From Rhyacophila brunnea (taxonomy: Eukaryota; Arthropoda; Insecta; Trichoptera; Rhyacophilidae): a stretch of 64,000 nt of DNA. The notes beneath the pieces were generated by a model. It was not told the origin of the DNA. It saw nothing but the letters and a program-made list of their open reading frames with translations, and did not search any database. Positions 38,901-50,900 of this stretch are shown here, one piece after another; the stretch's first letter is position 1, and every line of letters starts with the position of its first letter. A program made the translations under genes and the position numbers. Location of the stretch: positions 124,001 through 188,000 of the forward strand of contig JAGYXB010000560.1 of assembly GCA_022495005.1 (NCBI GenBank). Direction: 5' to 3'.

Positions 38901-41900
38901 TTGGCTGAAGGTTATAAAAAGTAGCTCTGGACTTTCATATTGAGCGGATTTTTTAAAAATTTATCAGTAGTTTTTGCCGTACGATCGAAACAAATAAAAA
39001 AGAGAAACTTGAGAGCTTCTCATTCCCTTATCTTGAAAAATCAAAAATACCAATCCTTAATTCTTCAGAAAACAAATATTATCGATTTCGAGAATTCTCG
39101 AATCTTAAGAAAGGAAATAATTCTAGAAAAATCAGGAACTCTAATGGTATTCATAATAATATATTATAAGGTTTCAAATTATTTGGTAAGTATATAATTC
39201 AAAAACAGCAAGTATTTTTAAAATAGTGGCAATTATTTAATATTACAGCAAGTAAAAAATGATTATTGGTGGGTATAAAAATAATATCTATGGAAGTATT
39301 TAAATAAGCATACGGAATTATTAAAATAATATATGGTAAGTATAAATGTCAATTTGTCAGAATAAAATCTAATTTGGACAGATTTGTTTCAAATAACTTA
39401 TTTATAAGCTTCCGTATTATGTTAAATTTAGTAGAATAATATTCTTCTGTCATGCTCTCTAGAAACGATTGTGCCTTCGCTGTTACTATTAGAATAGTAT
39501 TTATTGTTTTTTTCTATTCATCCCTTCGCCCATTCTGTGTAGCAGCTTTGATGTGTAACTATAAAATAGCTCAATAATGAAATGAGAGTGTCTTGAGCAA
39601 GCTTTTAGAGCTTTTAAGATACTATTTAGTAAGTCATAATTATTAAGTTAGCTACCAGGAATATATTCAAAAATACTTATTTTATATTTCAAAAGTCACC
39701 AATAATCTGCTAGGTTTTGACTTTGTAGATCAGTATGGATATAATTTAGGTAGCACTTTATCGCCGTTAGTCGAGTGCCCAGACTTATGATGTGCTTTTT
39801 ACTGGCCATCAAAATTATTCTACTAAATTCTTTATTTATAAAGGTGTAACGTATCTAAATCAGATGATCAATAGTTTAAAAATTTGACAATAAACCTATA
39901 CATTATATATTATGTAGGTGGGTTAATATAGGATTATTTTTTTTTAATTTTATATCATTTCATTTTTGTTTTGTCAGAAAATATTTATTTTTTATTTTTC
40001 ACTCATTCAAGGGAGAGAAAGGAAATGCGGGTGTAACAGGATTTTCTGGATCAAATGGTGATGAGGGAATTCCCGGACTTCCTGGTCTAATGGGAATTAA
40101 AGGAGAGCATGGAAATAAAGGGGATCAAGGAACAATGGGCTGGACTGGTGAAAAGGCAAGTAGGGGCAAGATGACATCTTGTGTTCCTCTGGACAATCTC
40201 CAGCTTAAATCATTCCTGATTTTTTTTTATCAAAAACTATAAAAAATAGAAAAAAAGTCTAAGCTGTTTGCAGCTGACATAAATGATTAAATAATATATA
40301 GGTATAATAATAATTAATCAATCATTCTTAACTTAGGAATAACCTATATATAAAATGATATTCATTACTCAATTTTTTTTATTTACATTGACAATATATT
40401 ATAAAGATACTAATTATAAGCTATGTCTTTGACCATTCAAATGTGATAAAACAACTTACAAATAATGATTGTTTTATAATAATTATTGACCTAAGAATAT
40501 GGTAGTATTTTTTTTAAATATGCCATTTCTATTGGAATTTCCCAGTGGTTAGGCTACAACATACAGCCGTAGCCATAAATTAATAAACTATAACTGAAGT
40601 AGGGAGTAAGATCATGTTAACGCGCGTGTTTGAACATGTCAGCAAACCAATATAATTTAGAAGGGATAATCCCAAAAATCGCAGGTTCGATGAAGTCACC
40701 AATGGCTATAATATGCTTGCGAAATATACCTAACTAAAAAGCGATTACTATTGTACTATTGATGAAAACAAGTTGTCAGACAGTGTTGTCGTAGGAAGCC
40801 AAAGCATATTCCTAAATGTCACACCCATGATGACAACGATTTAATCATAATGCTTAACTTGTTGGACGCGGCGCATTTAATTACTATTTAATTACCGCAT
40901 TTAAATAACATGATAATTATATCGAGTGCCCAATTAATTAGTGTACGACTGGTGTACCATCCGCGTGGAAAGGATTTTAATCTTAATCATTAAATAAATA
41001 GGGTCAGCAAGGATCTCTGGGTGTTACGGGGCAACCAGGAGTTGCCGGTATTAATGGCCTTCCAGGAATTAAAGGAGATCAAGGAACTCTTGGACTACAA
41101 GGTCCTCAAGGAAACTCTGATCCGGTGGGGCTACAGGGACTTCAAGGATCGCTTGGACCCGAAGGCTCACCAGGACCGCAAGGCTGAATTGGTCCACAAG
41201 GAGTCCCCGGGCGTCAAGTTAGTTTGACCATTTTTATAATTATTTATTTTATAAATATTCACATACTTGTGTCATAATTAAAATTTCAGTTTCAATTTAG
41301 CCACTAGGTAAGATACTCGTAATGTGTTGTGTGACCCACAATCGGCTACCTGATGCCACCCCACTTATTATATTGGTAATATTATAATATTAAGCTTCAT
41401 AAGACCCTATTGTTGCAAACTATTATTGACAGGCAAACAACAATTGATGCTCCAGATTTCTATGATTGTCATCAGGGACACACAGATCAACACGAAGAAT
41501 AACGGCACAGTTGTCATGCATACCACCCATTATTTAGGAAAAATAATTTTGTTCTAACTTTCAGAATACGGTATTTAAATATCACGGCGAAGGGTGACTT
41601 TTAGAAAGAGGTAGGGTAAAGAGATCTGATAAAAAAAACACACTTGTCAGGTATACTTACAATAAATAAGAAGATAAAATTAAGCATTAATTAAGAAATT
41701 AATTCAGTTTAAATTACGTTTTTTTTTCATAACATTTAAACACATCAAAAATCACTAGATAAAAGTTATTTTTATATTTAAAGAGTCTATATGTATCTCG
41801 AAAAATCATTACTAAGCTAAACTGCCGATCGCAACCGCCGTTTAAATGAAAACTGTTGGAATTCCACAAGGAAATTTACTTTCTCGGTGGAAAAAGCTTC

Positions 41901-44900
41901 AGCATCTATTCTGAATGGAATTTTTTAAAATTCCCGATTAAAAAAATTTGGCTGAAGGTTATAAAAAATTAAGCTCGGCTTTCATAATGAGCGGAATTTC
42001 TTAAATTTATCGGTATTTTTTCCCGTAAGGTCTAAAAATTAAACAAGAGAATCTCGAGAGCTCTCGAGAAAACAAATATCATTAATTTTGAAAGAAAAAG
42101 AAAAAAGTCGAGAAATCACAAGCTCTATTTTGTATACATAATATAATAACCACTATAATAATAGTCATCATTATTAAATTAATATTATATATAAAAAATA
42201 AAAATGCGTTTCAATAATATTTCATATTTCAAGTATTTACAATATTCTGATGGGTTTTGATTTTGTAGATCACCATAGATATTATACTGTAGGTAGCACT
42301 TTATCGTCCTCCATAGAGTGCCCACACATAATTATGATGTGCCATTTGCCAACAAAATTTTTCGAAAAAATTCTTTATTATAAAAACGTAACGTTTCTGA
42401 ATCAGATGATCAATAGTTTAATGGTTAGACAATAAACCCATATAAATTGGGCATTATAAAGGTTGGTGAATTAATATAGTATTTTTTTTTTAATTTTTAT
42501 GTCATTTTATTTTTGTTTTCTCGGACAATGAAAATTGTTATTTTTTCATTCATTCAAGGGAGAGAAAGGAAATGCTGGTGTAACAGGATTTTCTGGATTA
42601 AAAGATGATCAAGGAATTCCCGGAATTCCTGGAATAACGGGAATTAAAGGAGAGCATGGAGATAAAGGGGATCTAGGACCAATAGGCTGGACTGGTGAAA
42701 AGGCAAGTAATAATGAAAATTTTAATTGTTAAAAAATACAAAATTCGTGAAAAATCGCGTGTATGACCTGCCTGTATCAGATCAGTATATTGCATCTGTA
42801 AAATTCGAGTGCCCAGAATTATATCTCGAATGTATAAAATACTAGGTTTTTTTTTTAAGTCGTCATCTTAATTTTGATCTTAATGTTATGATTTGGTCTG
42901 CATACTACTACTACAGTCGTATACACAAAAAACTTTAAAACTTAATTGCACGGTGTTGCTTTTCAGCAAATATGTAGTTTTGTGTATATATATATTTTGT
43001 ATGAATAAAACTTTATTTGCAGTTCTCTATAATGGACAGAGTGTGCTGACAAAATGGATAATTTATAATAATATTAAACATTAAATGTGATAGATTGGAA
43101 AAGTATATTTTGTACTTACATTAAGTGATGCTATCATGCATTTAGGGTTAATCAACTAAGATTAGGATACTATACTGACCAGTGGCGATGGGTGGAGGTA
43201 GGCTATTTAGATCCTCAATAAATAGTCCACACTAAACTTTTTCAGTCATACGTATTTGGTTTCATTTAAATAAGACTACAATTTACAGATGGTGTTGGTT
43301 AGTTTTTAAAATACAATTAAAACCTGCGAAACCAAGTCATAATAAATAATAGTAAAAAAATACTCGTCTATCTCCAAAATATCTAATATTATGCAATTAA
43401 ATCATACATAATTTTGAATATAGTTTGGTTTAGGCTGGGCTTCATGAATTAAAAAAAAATGAATGAACATATATTATGTAATATTATACTGTATTCTTAA
43501 TCCAACGAAAACAAATAAGTATGAATGATCAAGTAGTGATCAATGAAAGATCACCTAAAATATACCTAAACCATCAAGGTTTGGTTTAGGCAGGGTTTAA
43601 TTAATTTTTAAAAAAATAACAAATACCATATTATGTCAATTTCAGTCTTAGCTCAATAAAAACAAAAACGTATGACTAACAAAATTATAATGTGCACCAT
43701 TCATAGCGAAACTTAACAGCCTACCTCCACCCTTCGCTACGAATCCTGACTATGTCGCATGCATCGTACGATTTTTAACGAGTCGGCAAAATGAGTAATG
43801 CCCGGCAATCCATTGAAGAGACAGACCAAAATATTGCAGGCTCGACAGCTACAATATGCTTGCGGAAGATACCGAACTAAAAAGCTATCACTATGGATGG
43901 GAACAAGTAGGGGTTGTCGTAGGAAGCCAAAGCATATTCCGGAATGTTGCACTCTTGATGGCGACGATTTATATTGACCTATATAATCCTATAATGACAA
44001 AATCAAACATCATAAAACGTAGTGTTATTGATAGATATAAAATTAATTGCAATCAAGTTTCTTTTTAAAACGCGTTGTGACAATCATAAAAAATACATTC
44101 AATAAATAGGGTCAGCAAGGATCTCTGGGTGTTCCGGGGCAACCAGGAGTGGCCGGTATTAATGATCTTCCAAGAATTAAGGGAAATCAAGAATCTCCTG
44201 GTCCACAAGGGCCTCATGGAAATTCTGGTCCTATGGGACCACAGGGGCTTCAAGGACCGCTTGGACCCCGAGGCGCACCAGTACCGCAAGACTCAATTCG
44301 TCAACAAGGAGTCCCCGAATCTCATGTTAGTTTGACTACATTTAATATTAATTGTTAAACATAGGAGTATATAATTTTATTAACCGCGAGGAGTACTATA
44401 ATATTGAAGTAGCTATATTTAATTCTGACGTTTAAGAGGTCATTTTAGTAAGGCGTGGGAAAATACTCAAATATCTCACATCTTTTGAGATACTTTTTTT
44501 CACTACACTCGGGCTATAATAAATGCAATAAATATACTATACGACTTGTATGAGTATTAGAGATGGGGAAACTGGTCGATTTTGAAGACTAAGTATATTT
44601 ACTACCAGTATAAAAAAATACTTGGTATAGAAACTTATTCCAAAATACTTACTAGTATTTGGAATATTATATAGAGCGTTTGGCGTGCGTATGCGACAAA
44701 AGTTTCATACTCAACTGAAACTAAAACCAACTCCATATTAGTATTTGAAATAGTATCGGCTCAGGGAACTCAGACTGTGTATCGGCTTCAATAGAATCGC
44801 TAAAAATACGCTGAGCTCCGCTTGACGAAAAATCTTATTTATTATAAAATTTTAAACACATTTTAAATTTATCAGTTGTTTTTCTGTTAGGTTACAATAT

Positions 44901-47900
44901 TCTTGTTAACAAAAAGAATAAGAGCTATTTTTTTTTATTTCAAACATGTTTTGAGCGGTCATATAACAAGCCTAAGCCTGTGAGTCATCTCACCACTGTG
45001 CTGCTACACAAAATATATGACCTATTTATTATTCATACATTCGAACGCAATAGACGAATAAATTAAAATATACCTATATTCAAGTGCTATCTCGTTCGCG
45101 CGCATTTAATGTCAATAGTGTTGAAAGTCTACCAACTGGCGAGTGCACAGAACAGCGACTCGCGATGATATCATCACAAGTTTTTTGGAATAAGTTTATT
45201 GGGCCACACATAATGAGTATGGGTAGTTTCATCCGAAACTTGAGTACACAAACTGGTGACAGTATTTCCAACTCACCTCTAATGAGTATACCACATTCAA
45301 CACAATATTTACTTAAGTAATTTCTATCCATAATACATATTTTTGTGATACTTTAATTTTTAGTTTCAATTATGCCACTAGGTAAGCTACTTGTAATGTG
45401 TTGTGTGCCCCGCAAATGGCTACCTAACGCATCACACCACTTATTTAAATATTAACTTCATATGACCATAACGTTGCTAAATATTATTGACAGAGAATCA
45501 ACTATTGATGCTCCCGATTTCACCTAGACAGTCATCAGGGACATACAGATCAACACTAATAAGAACGGCACAGTTCTCGTTTATACCACCCATAAATAGA
45601 AAAAATAATAATTTGTTTTGTTTAGAATACGATATTTAAATAAATATAGCTAAGAGTACGTCAGTCGGATAAGCCCACGAATAGTATCCATACAACCTCA
45701 AGTGAAGGAGTAACCATTCCTTTTCAGCGCCTCCACCATAAGACCGTACTTCAACTGTTGTGAGAGCCAAATAATAGACACATTATCAAACTTGATGCCG
45801 AGCTAAGGAGCTATAATAAAGTATTCATAGTTGGAATACTCATACCAAATATTATTATTAGGTAGGTACTTACTCAAATAAGTGGGTTTGAAAGAATTAA
45901 ATCAAAAAAAATATTTTGGAGGAAATTGAACACAGAATGACTTTTTAAAATGATTATGGAATATATTATAACCATTACCACCTTTTTATATTTTCAAGGG
46001 AACTAGAACATTACGTTGTAACAAGTGTAACCCAGCGCACCGTTCTTTATCGATGAAGACTTTTTTAGCGAATAAAGACGTTGAAAAATACATTTCCGCC
46101 ACATTTAAACTCCTTCTTACCTTAGACCAGGGGTAGTCAACTTTTTTAGACCTGCCGCCCACTTTTGTTTTACTGTTAGTAGTAATATTGTCTAACCGCC
46201 CACCGGTTCCACAGTAATGGTGATTTATAAAGTAAATTTTTGTGAGGAACAAACGACGGTATTCTCTCGGAAGTATTCAGGCAATTTCTTTCTTTGGTCA
46301 TAATATAATTAACAGCACTAAAGCCTGATTCCACAAGATATGAGAAAGTGAAAGGTATCAATAAACTGAATATCATTTTCCACATATTTGGATATAAGTA
46401 AGACACTAACGTAACGTGAACTAAACTTATGCCAGGGTGATACAAATAATATATTTTCTGAAATTTAAATTGTCACGGGGAATTTTATGAAAACATGAAA
46501 CAATGAAAATGTTTTTAAAACCCCTACTGCCCACCATGAAAGCAGGAACACCCTCTAGTGGGAGGTAGAGACCAGGTTGACTACCTCTGCCTTAGACGAT
46601 TACTATAATATTATATTATCTCTAATATCAACATTTCCAATAATGTAAGTATTCTTTTCTTTTAGTATCGCAAGCAGTAAGTTTACCTGATCCTCCCAGT
46701 TATCCACCGTCACTTCTCCCTGTGTATAACCCCCCCCCCCCCGTCCTATCGCCACCACCACCGCTGCCTCCTAGACCAGTGACATCTGGTGATGTTGCAT
46801 CGCTGTTATGAGCCTCATGGATAAGAGTCATCTGATTATTTATATGATATACATTTTAGTAACAAAAATATTACCTTATATTTTTTTAAATTATTAATAA
46901 CTAGAGACCGGATTATATGCAATATAAAAAAAAACGTGAAATATGCATGAAACATGTTTAAATTATGCATGAAAAGTGTCAAAATATGACGTAAATTTAT
47001 AATGTAATAAATATTGTAAAATATTAATTTTTAGTGTACTTATTTTAAAATCAGCATACAATTCCTAGTGAGTAGGTATCGACGACCAATATTTAACATT
47101 TTGTTACTCTTGTAAACGTTAACAATCAACTACGTACTGTTCCAAATGTTCGGTTGTAAGATTGTGTCTTCAATCACTCAAAATATTTTTATATGTGGAA
47201 AAGGACCGTTCCACATTCACTGAATTAACAGGGCAGTATTTGAATTTGGGTACTATGTTAGCACTTATTGTTTCTGGCAAAAGTTTACCCGTCCCATTAA
47301 TAAAACTATCAATTTGACACAAAGGTCCAAAACCTGGGTAATTGTTCAAAATGTTTTCAAACTTTTCTCTAAGTTTATGCGCGAATACCTCTGGCAATGA
47401 GGAGTTCATTTGGCGGATTTTATTCATTAACTGAATAGATTCAGTCATCGCCAAACCTTGGGTTTCAAGCTTTTTAATACTCGCAGATATGTAATACCTA
47501 CCAAAACAATAGATGCGCGGCTGCTAAGTGCGCTCTAAGGCATAAAGCCCACCAAAGCGGCACTCGGTGCGCTCTCTACAAAGTAGGCCCCCTCCCATCC
47601 GCGCATTACCCTTCACCTATCTAATAAGGGGCACAAGAAGCACAAAATAATTATTATTATCAGCGTCTCTCATAACAAAGCAATTAAGATATTATTAAAT
47701 TTCTCGGGGCTTGTAATTAATATTCACGATGACATCATTATACCAGCGAAATATCGGACACGCAATAACTAAACAATGGGTTCACTGTTAGTAAATAATG
47801 CCTTCTCGCCCGTCTATCGACAACGCTTCTAGAAGCGTGATTTTGCTTGCCGTGTTAAATGAATGGACTACGTTGTATTTTCGTTAATTCGTGCCGCTGA

Positions 47901-50900
47901 GAAGCCACACAACGCTGAATCAAGGGGCATGCGGGCATAATGCGTCGTCAAATCCAGTGGTCGCTGGCGTATTTGATTACGTTGTATTTTCGATGATTTA
48001 CGCGCCACTTGTGAAATTTTGCGCGAACGCCCCACTCGCTGCGTTAAGTGAGTTTTACGCCTAAGAGCCGTGCGGCTAATAGGTTTGGCCGGCTACAACG
48101 TGTACTACACAATATTGTAAATAAGATAGCGAAAATATGCATCATCACTAAATTTTAGGTAAAATATGCAATAACCGATGAGAATGGTCTAAATACTATG
48201 CAATTACATATACAAATATGCAAATGCATTGTCAAATTAAGAAAATTGGGAAAAGGTATAATATAGTATTATCGTAAAAGAAGTTTAATAATTGTAATGT
48301 ACAATTATCAAACATAGAGTGCCAACTAATTCAATCAATAAAACATTTAGTACTATTAATCTCACAGCTTATAAGATTCGGCTTTCTGCCAACTTAACCC
48401 TGTGTAAAGAATGCCTTATAATTCATTTATCTACCTCAAATAAAATGTCATTTGTAAACTCGTTGAAATATTAAATTATAATTTTTTGGGCGCCTTAAAA
48501 TGTGTGTATTTACAAATTAAATATAACAGTATAAAAATAAGAACACAGCTAATCGTTAAAAGTGTCATTTAATTACACACAAACAACTTACATTGAAATT
48601 TAAAATGATACGGAAACATATTAAAATTCTAATACAAATTTGAGTAGCGTTCACTTGGTACAGTACATTAGAGTTTTTGTTGTAAGATGGTAATTATTAC
48701 TTAGCTTTTATTGTGATGGCTGGAACTTCATCTTGGCTGGAATTATGAACTGCAAATCCTTCTTCCTGTCCGAAAGGAAGTAACTACAAATGGCGTTGAA
48801 ACTGTATCTAATTGTTAATCGAAGACGTCCGATCTGCACTGAAACTAATCTTGGAGTGAAGATCTTCTGGGCGGAAATAAGTTATTTGTTGATGACGCTT
48901 TCAAAAAGGCGGGAAGAAACCCCATTGGCTCATTTTTTAACCGTCATTGTTTTAGAAACAAGGTTGACACATACTTTTAACAAGGTTGTGCCAAATTTAT
49001 TGTTAATTAAATAAACATTATTTATTTAATATCTGCGTTTGAAAAGTAGACATGTCACGTGCAATGTAACATGACAGCATATAATCCGGTCTTTATTAAT
49101 AACCAATGCTTTTTCGTACAAAGTGGTTGTTAGTAATTTTGAACAATCACAAACATCCAGGCTTTGAGAAAAACGCATTTATATTATATTCCTCACTGGG
49201 AATCGAGCCCAGATCTCTCGGGTGGAAGGCCAGTGCCTTAAGCACTGCACCACGAGAGCCGCCAATAATATTATATTTTTTATAATCGAAAAGTAAAGTT
49301 AATAGTATTCCTATATTATATTATTGTGAAGTAAAATAATGTTGGTTGATTAAAACAAAAAAAAAATATAATAAAAATATCATCATGTTCCATTGTTAAA
49401 CCTTATTTTATGATATAAAATATGATAAGTATCTTAATTATAATTTTAGCATGTTTTGAATGGGGAAGATTGAACCCTGACAATAAAATAATATTTTCAA
49501 CCATCATAAACCTAATAAGTATGTATATCATAGCAAATATTGCTCCATTTTATTTTAAATTATTGTTTAATCGCATAATCAAATTTAAAAATATTCTATT
49601 TCACTATAATGATATATTTTTATTATAAAATAATGTATAATAAATATACATACTGTGAAAAAATAATATACTAATACAAATTATAACCACGCACATCTGA
49701 TGTACCAAAATATGGATATCAATAATTGCAGCCAATGATATTTACAATTAATAATAATAAACATTTATGATAGTAATAAATTTTATATGATCATGACAAT
49801 TTAATTTAAAAAAAAAAACAGGGCATGAGAATGACATAATATACATATATTCAACGTCTATAGTTTTTTTCCCACACGCGTAGATATTATTTTGGTTTTC
49901 TATTGTTATACGGGACCTGGGCCTTTATAGTGCACGGTTTTTTTTTGTTATTTTCTTTTTTCGAAAACATATTTTAATCATGTGTTTTACTTGAGTACAA
50001 ACCTACTATTTAATATAATGTACTATTAAATTATTCATAATATGGTTATAGTATGTACCTAACAAACCTAAGAAAGTATTGGCGGCCTGTCGGAAGATCA
50101 GATCTCTCATATGCTTCAGCCTCAGAGATAATGTCTATTTTTATATACCACCCCAACATGTCTAGATTTCTCTTCTTGTCTATAGAATAGGGGTCTGTTG
50201 GTGAGTAGTTTTTGCCCTTGATATATTCCTCGTAAGAGACGATTTTTGGTAATATTAATTTGATTTTGAGATATTTAATGAACCTGGGACGTTTTGAATT
50301 TTTTTGTTTTTGTGTTAACTGTCAATTTAATATCTGTACCGGTTTCGTCTGCCTCAGAAGAACATTTTCAACTAAAGTATATTCAACACATAATAACAAA
50401 TTCAAAAAGTCACAAAACCAATCAACCAATACATTGAAGTATCCAATCAAAAAATATTATGTCAGTAACACTTTGTAATTAAAATTAGTAAAATTGCATA
50501 ATATTAATATTTCCTAATACCCCATTCAAAGGACACTAAGACCAAACATTCTTAATTATTATTAACGTAAAACAATAAACACGTACAATACCACATTTAA
50601 TATTTTTCACAAAACAAATAATTATTAAGGGGGGACATGCTCAGCGTAGGTCAAAATGGAGCTTTTGTTCTATTTTCAAATCATGATCCTGGACATACCT
50701 TAAACGTTGTAGATATATTCTATATCTAGAATCTATTTATATAATTTTGAAGCCTTATTATCCTTTATATTTATTTTAAACATATTTGATGACTGCATAA
50801 AGTATTTTTATTACATAAAATCTCTAATGTTTTAGAATATAGTCATATTTCAGTACATCAATGTGCAGTGGTGTTAAGATTTTTTACATTTATTAACTTT

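Larger units (their letters stand above)
38700..46000 (+). repeat. Tandem duplication carrying the 144/216-nt collagen exon pair
   Basis: Intron sequence around 38770-40010 recurs at 41810-42555 (for example CTAAACTGCCGATCGCAAC). Sequence around 40650-41590 recurs at 43115-45650 and, at the left end, at 700-2300. Each unit carries one 144-nt and/or one 216-nt exon, plus in two cases the Cys-rich exon. Confidence 0.7.

Noticed and set aside
49190..49263. Functional tRNA gene
   Set aside because: A- and B-box-like sequences exist, but acceptor-stem ends do not pair.
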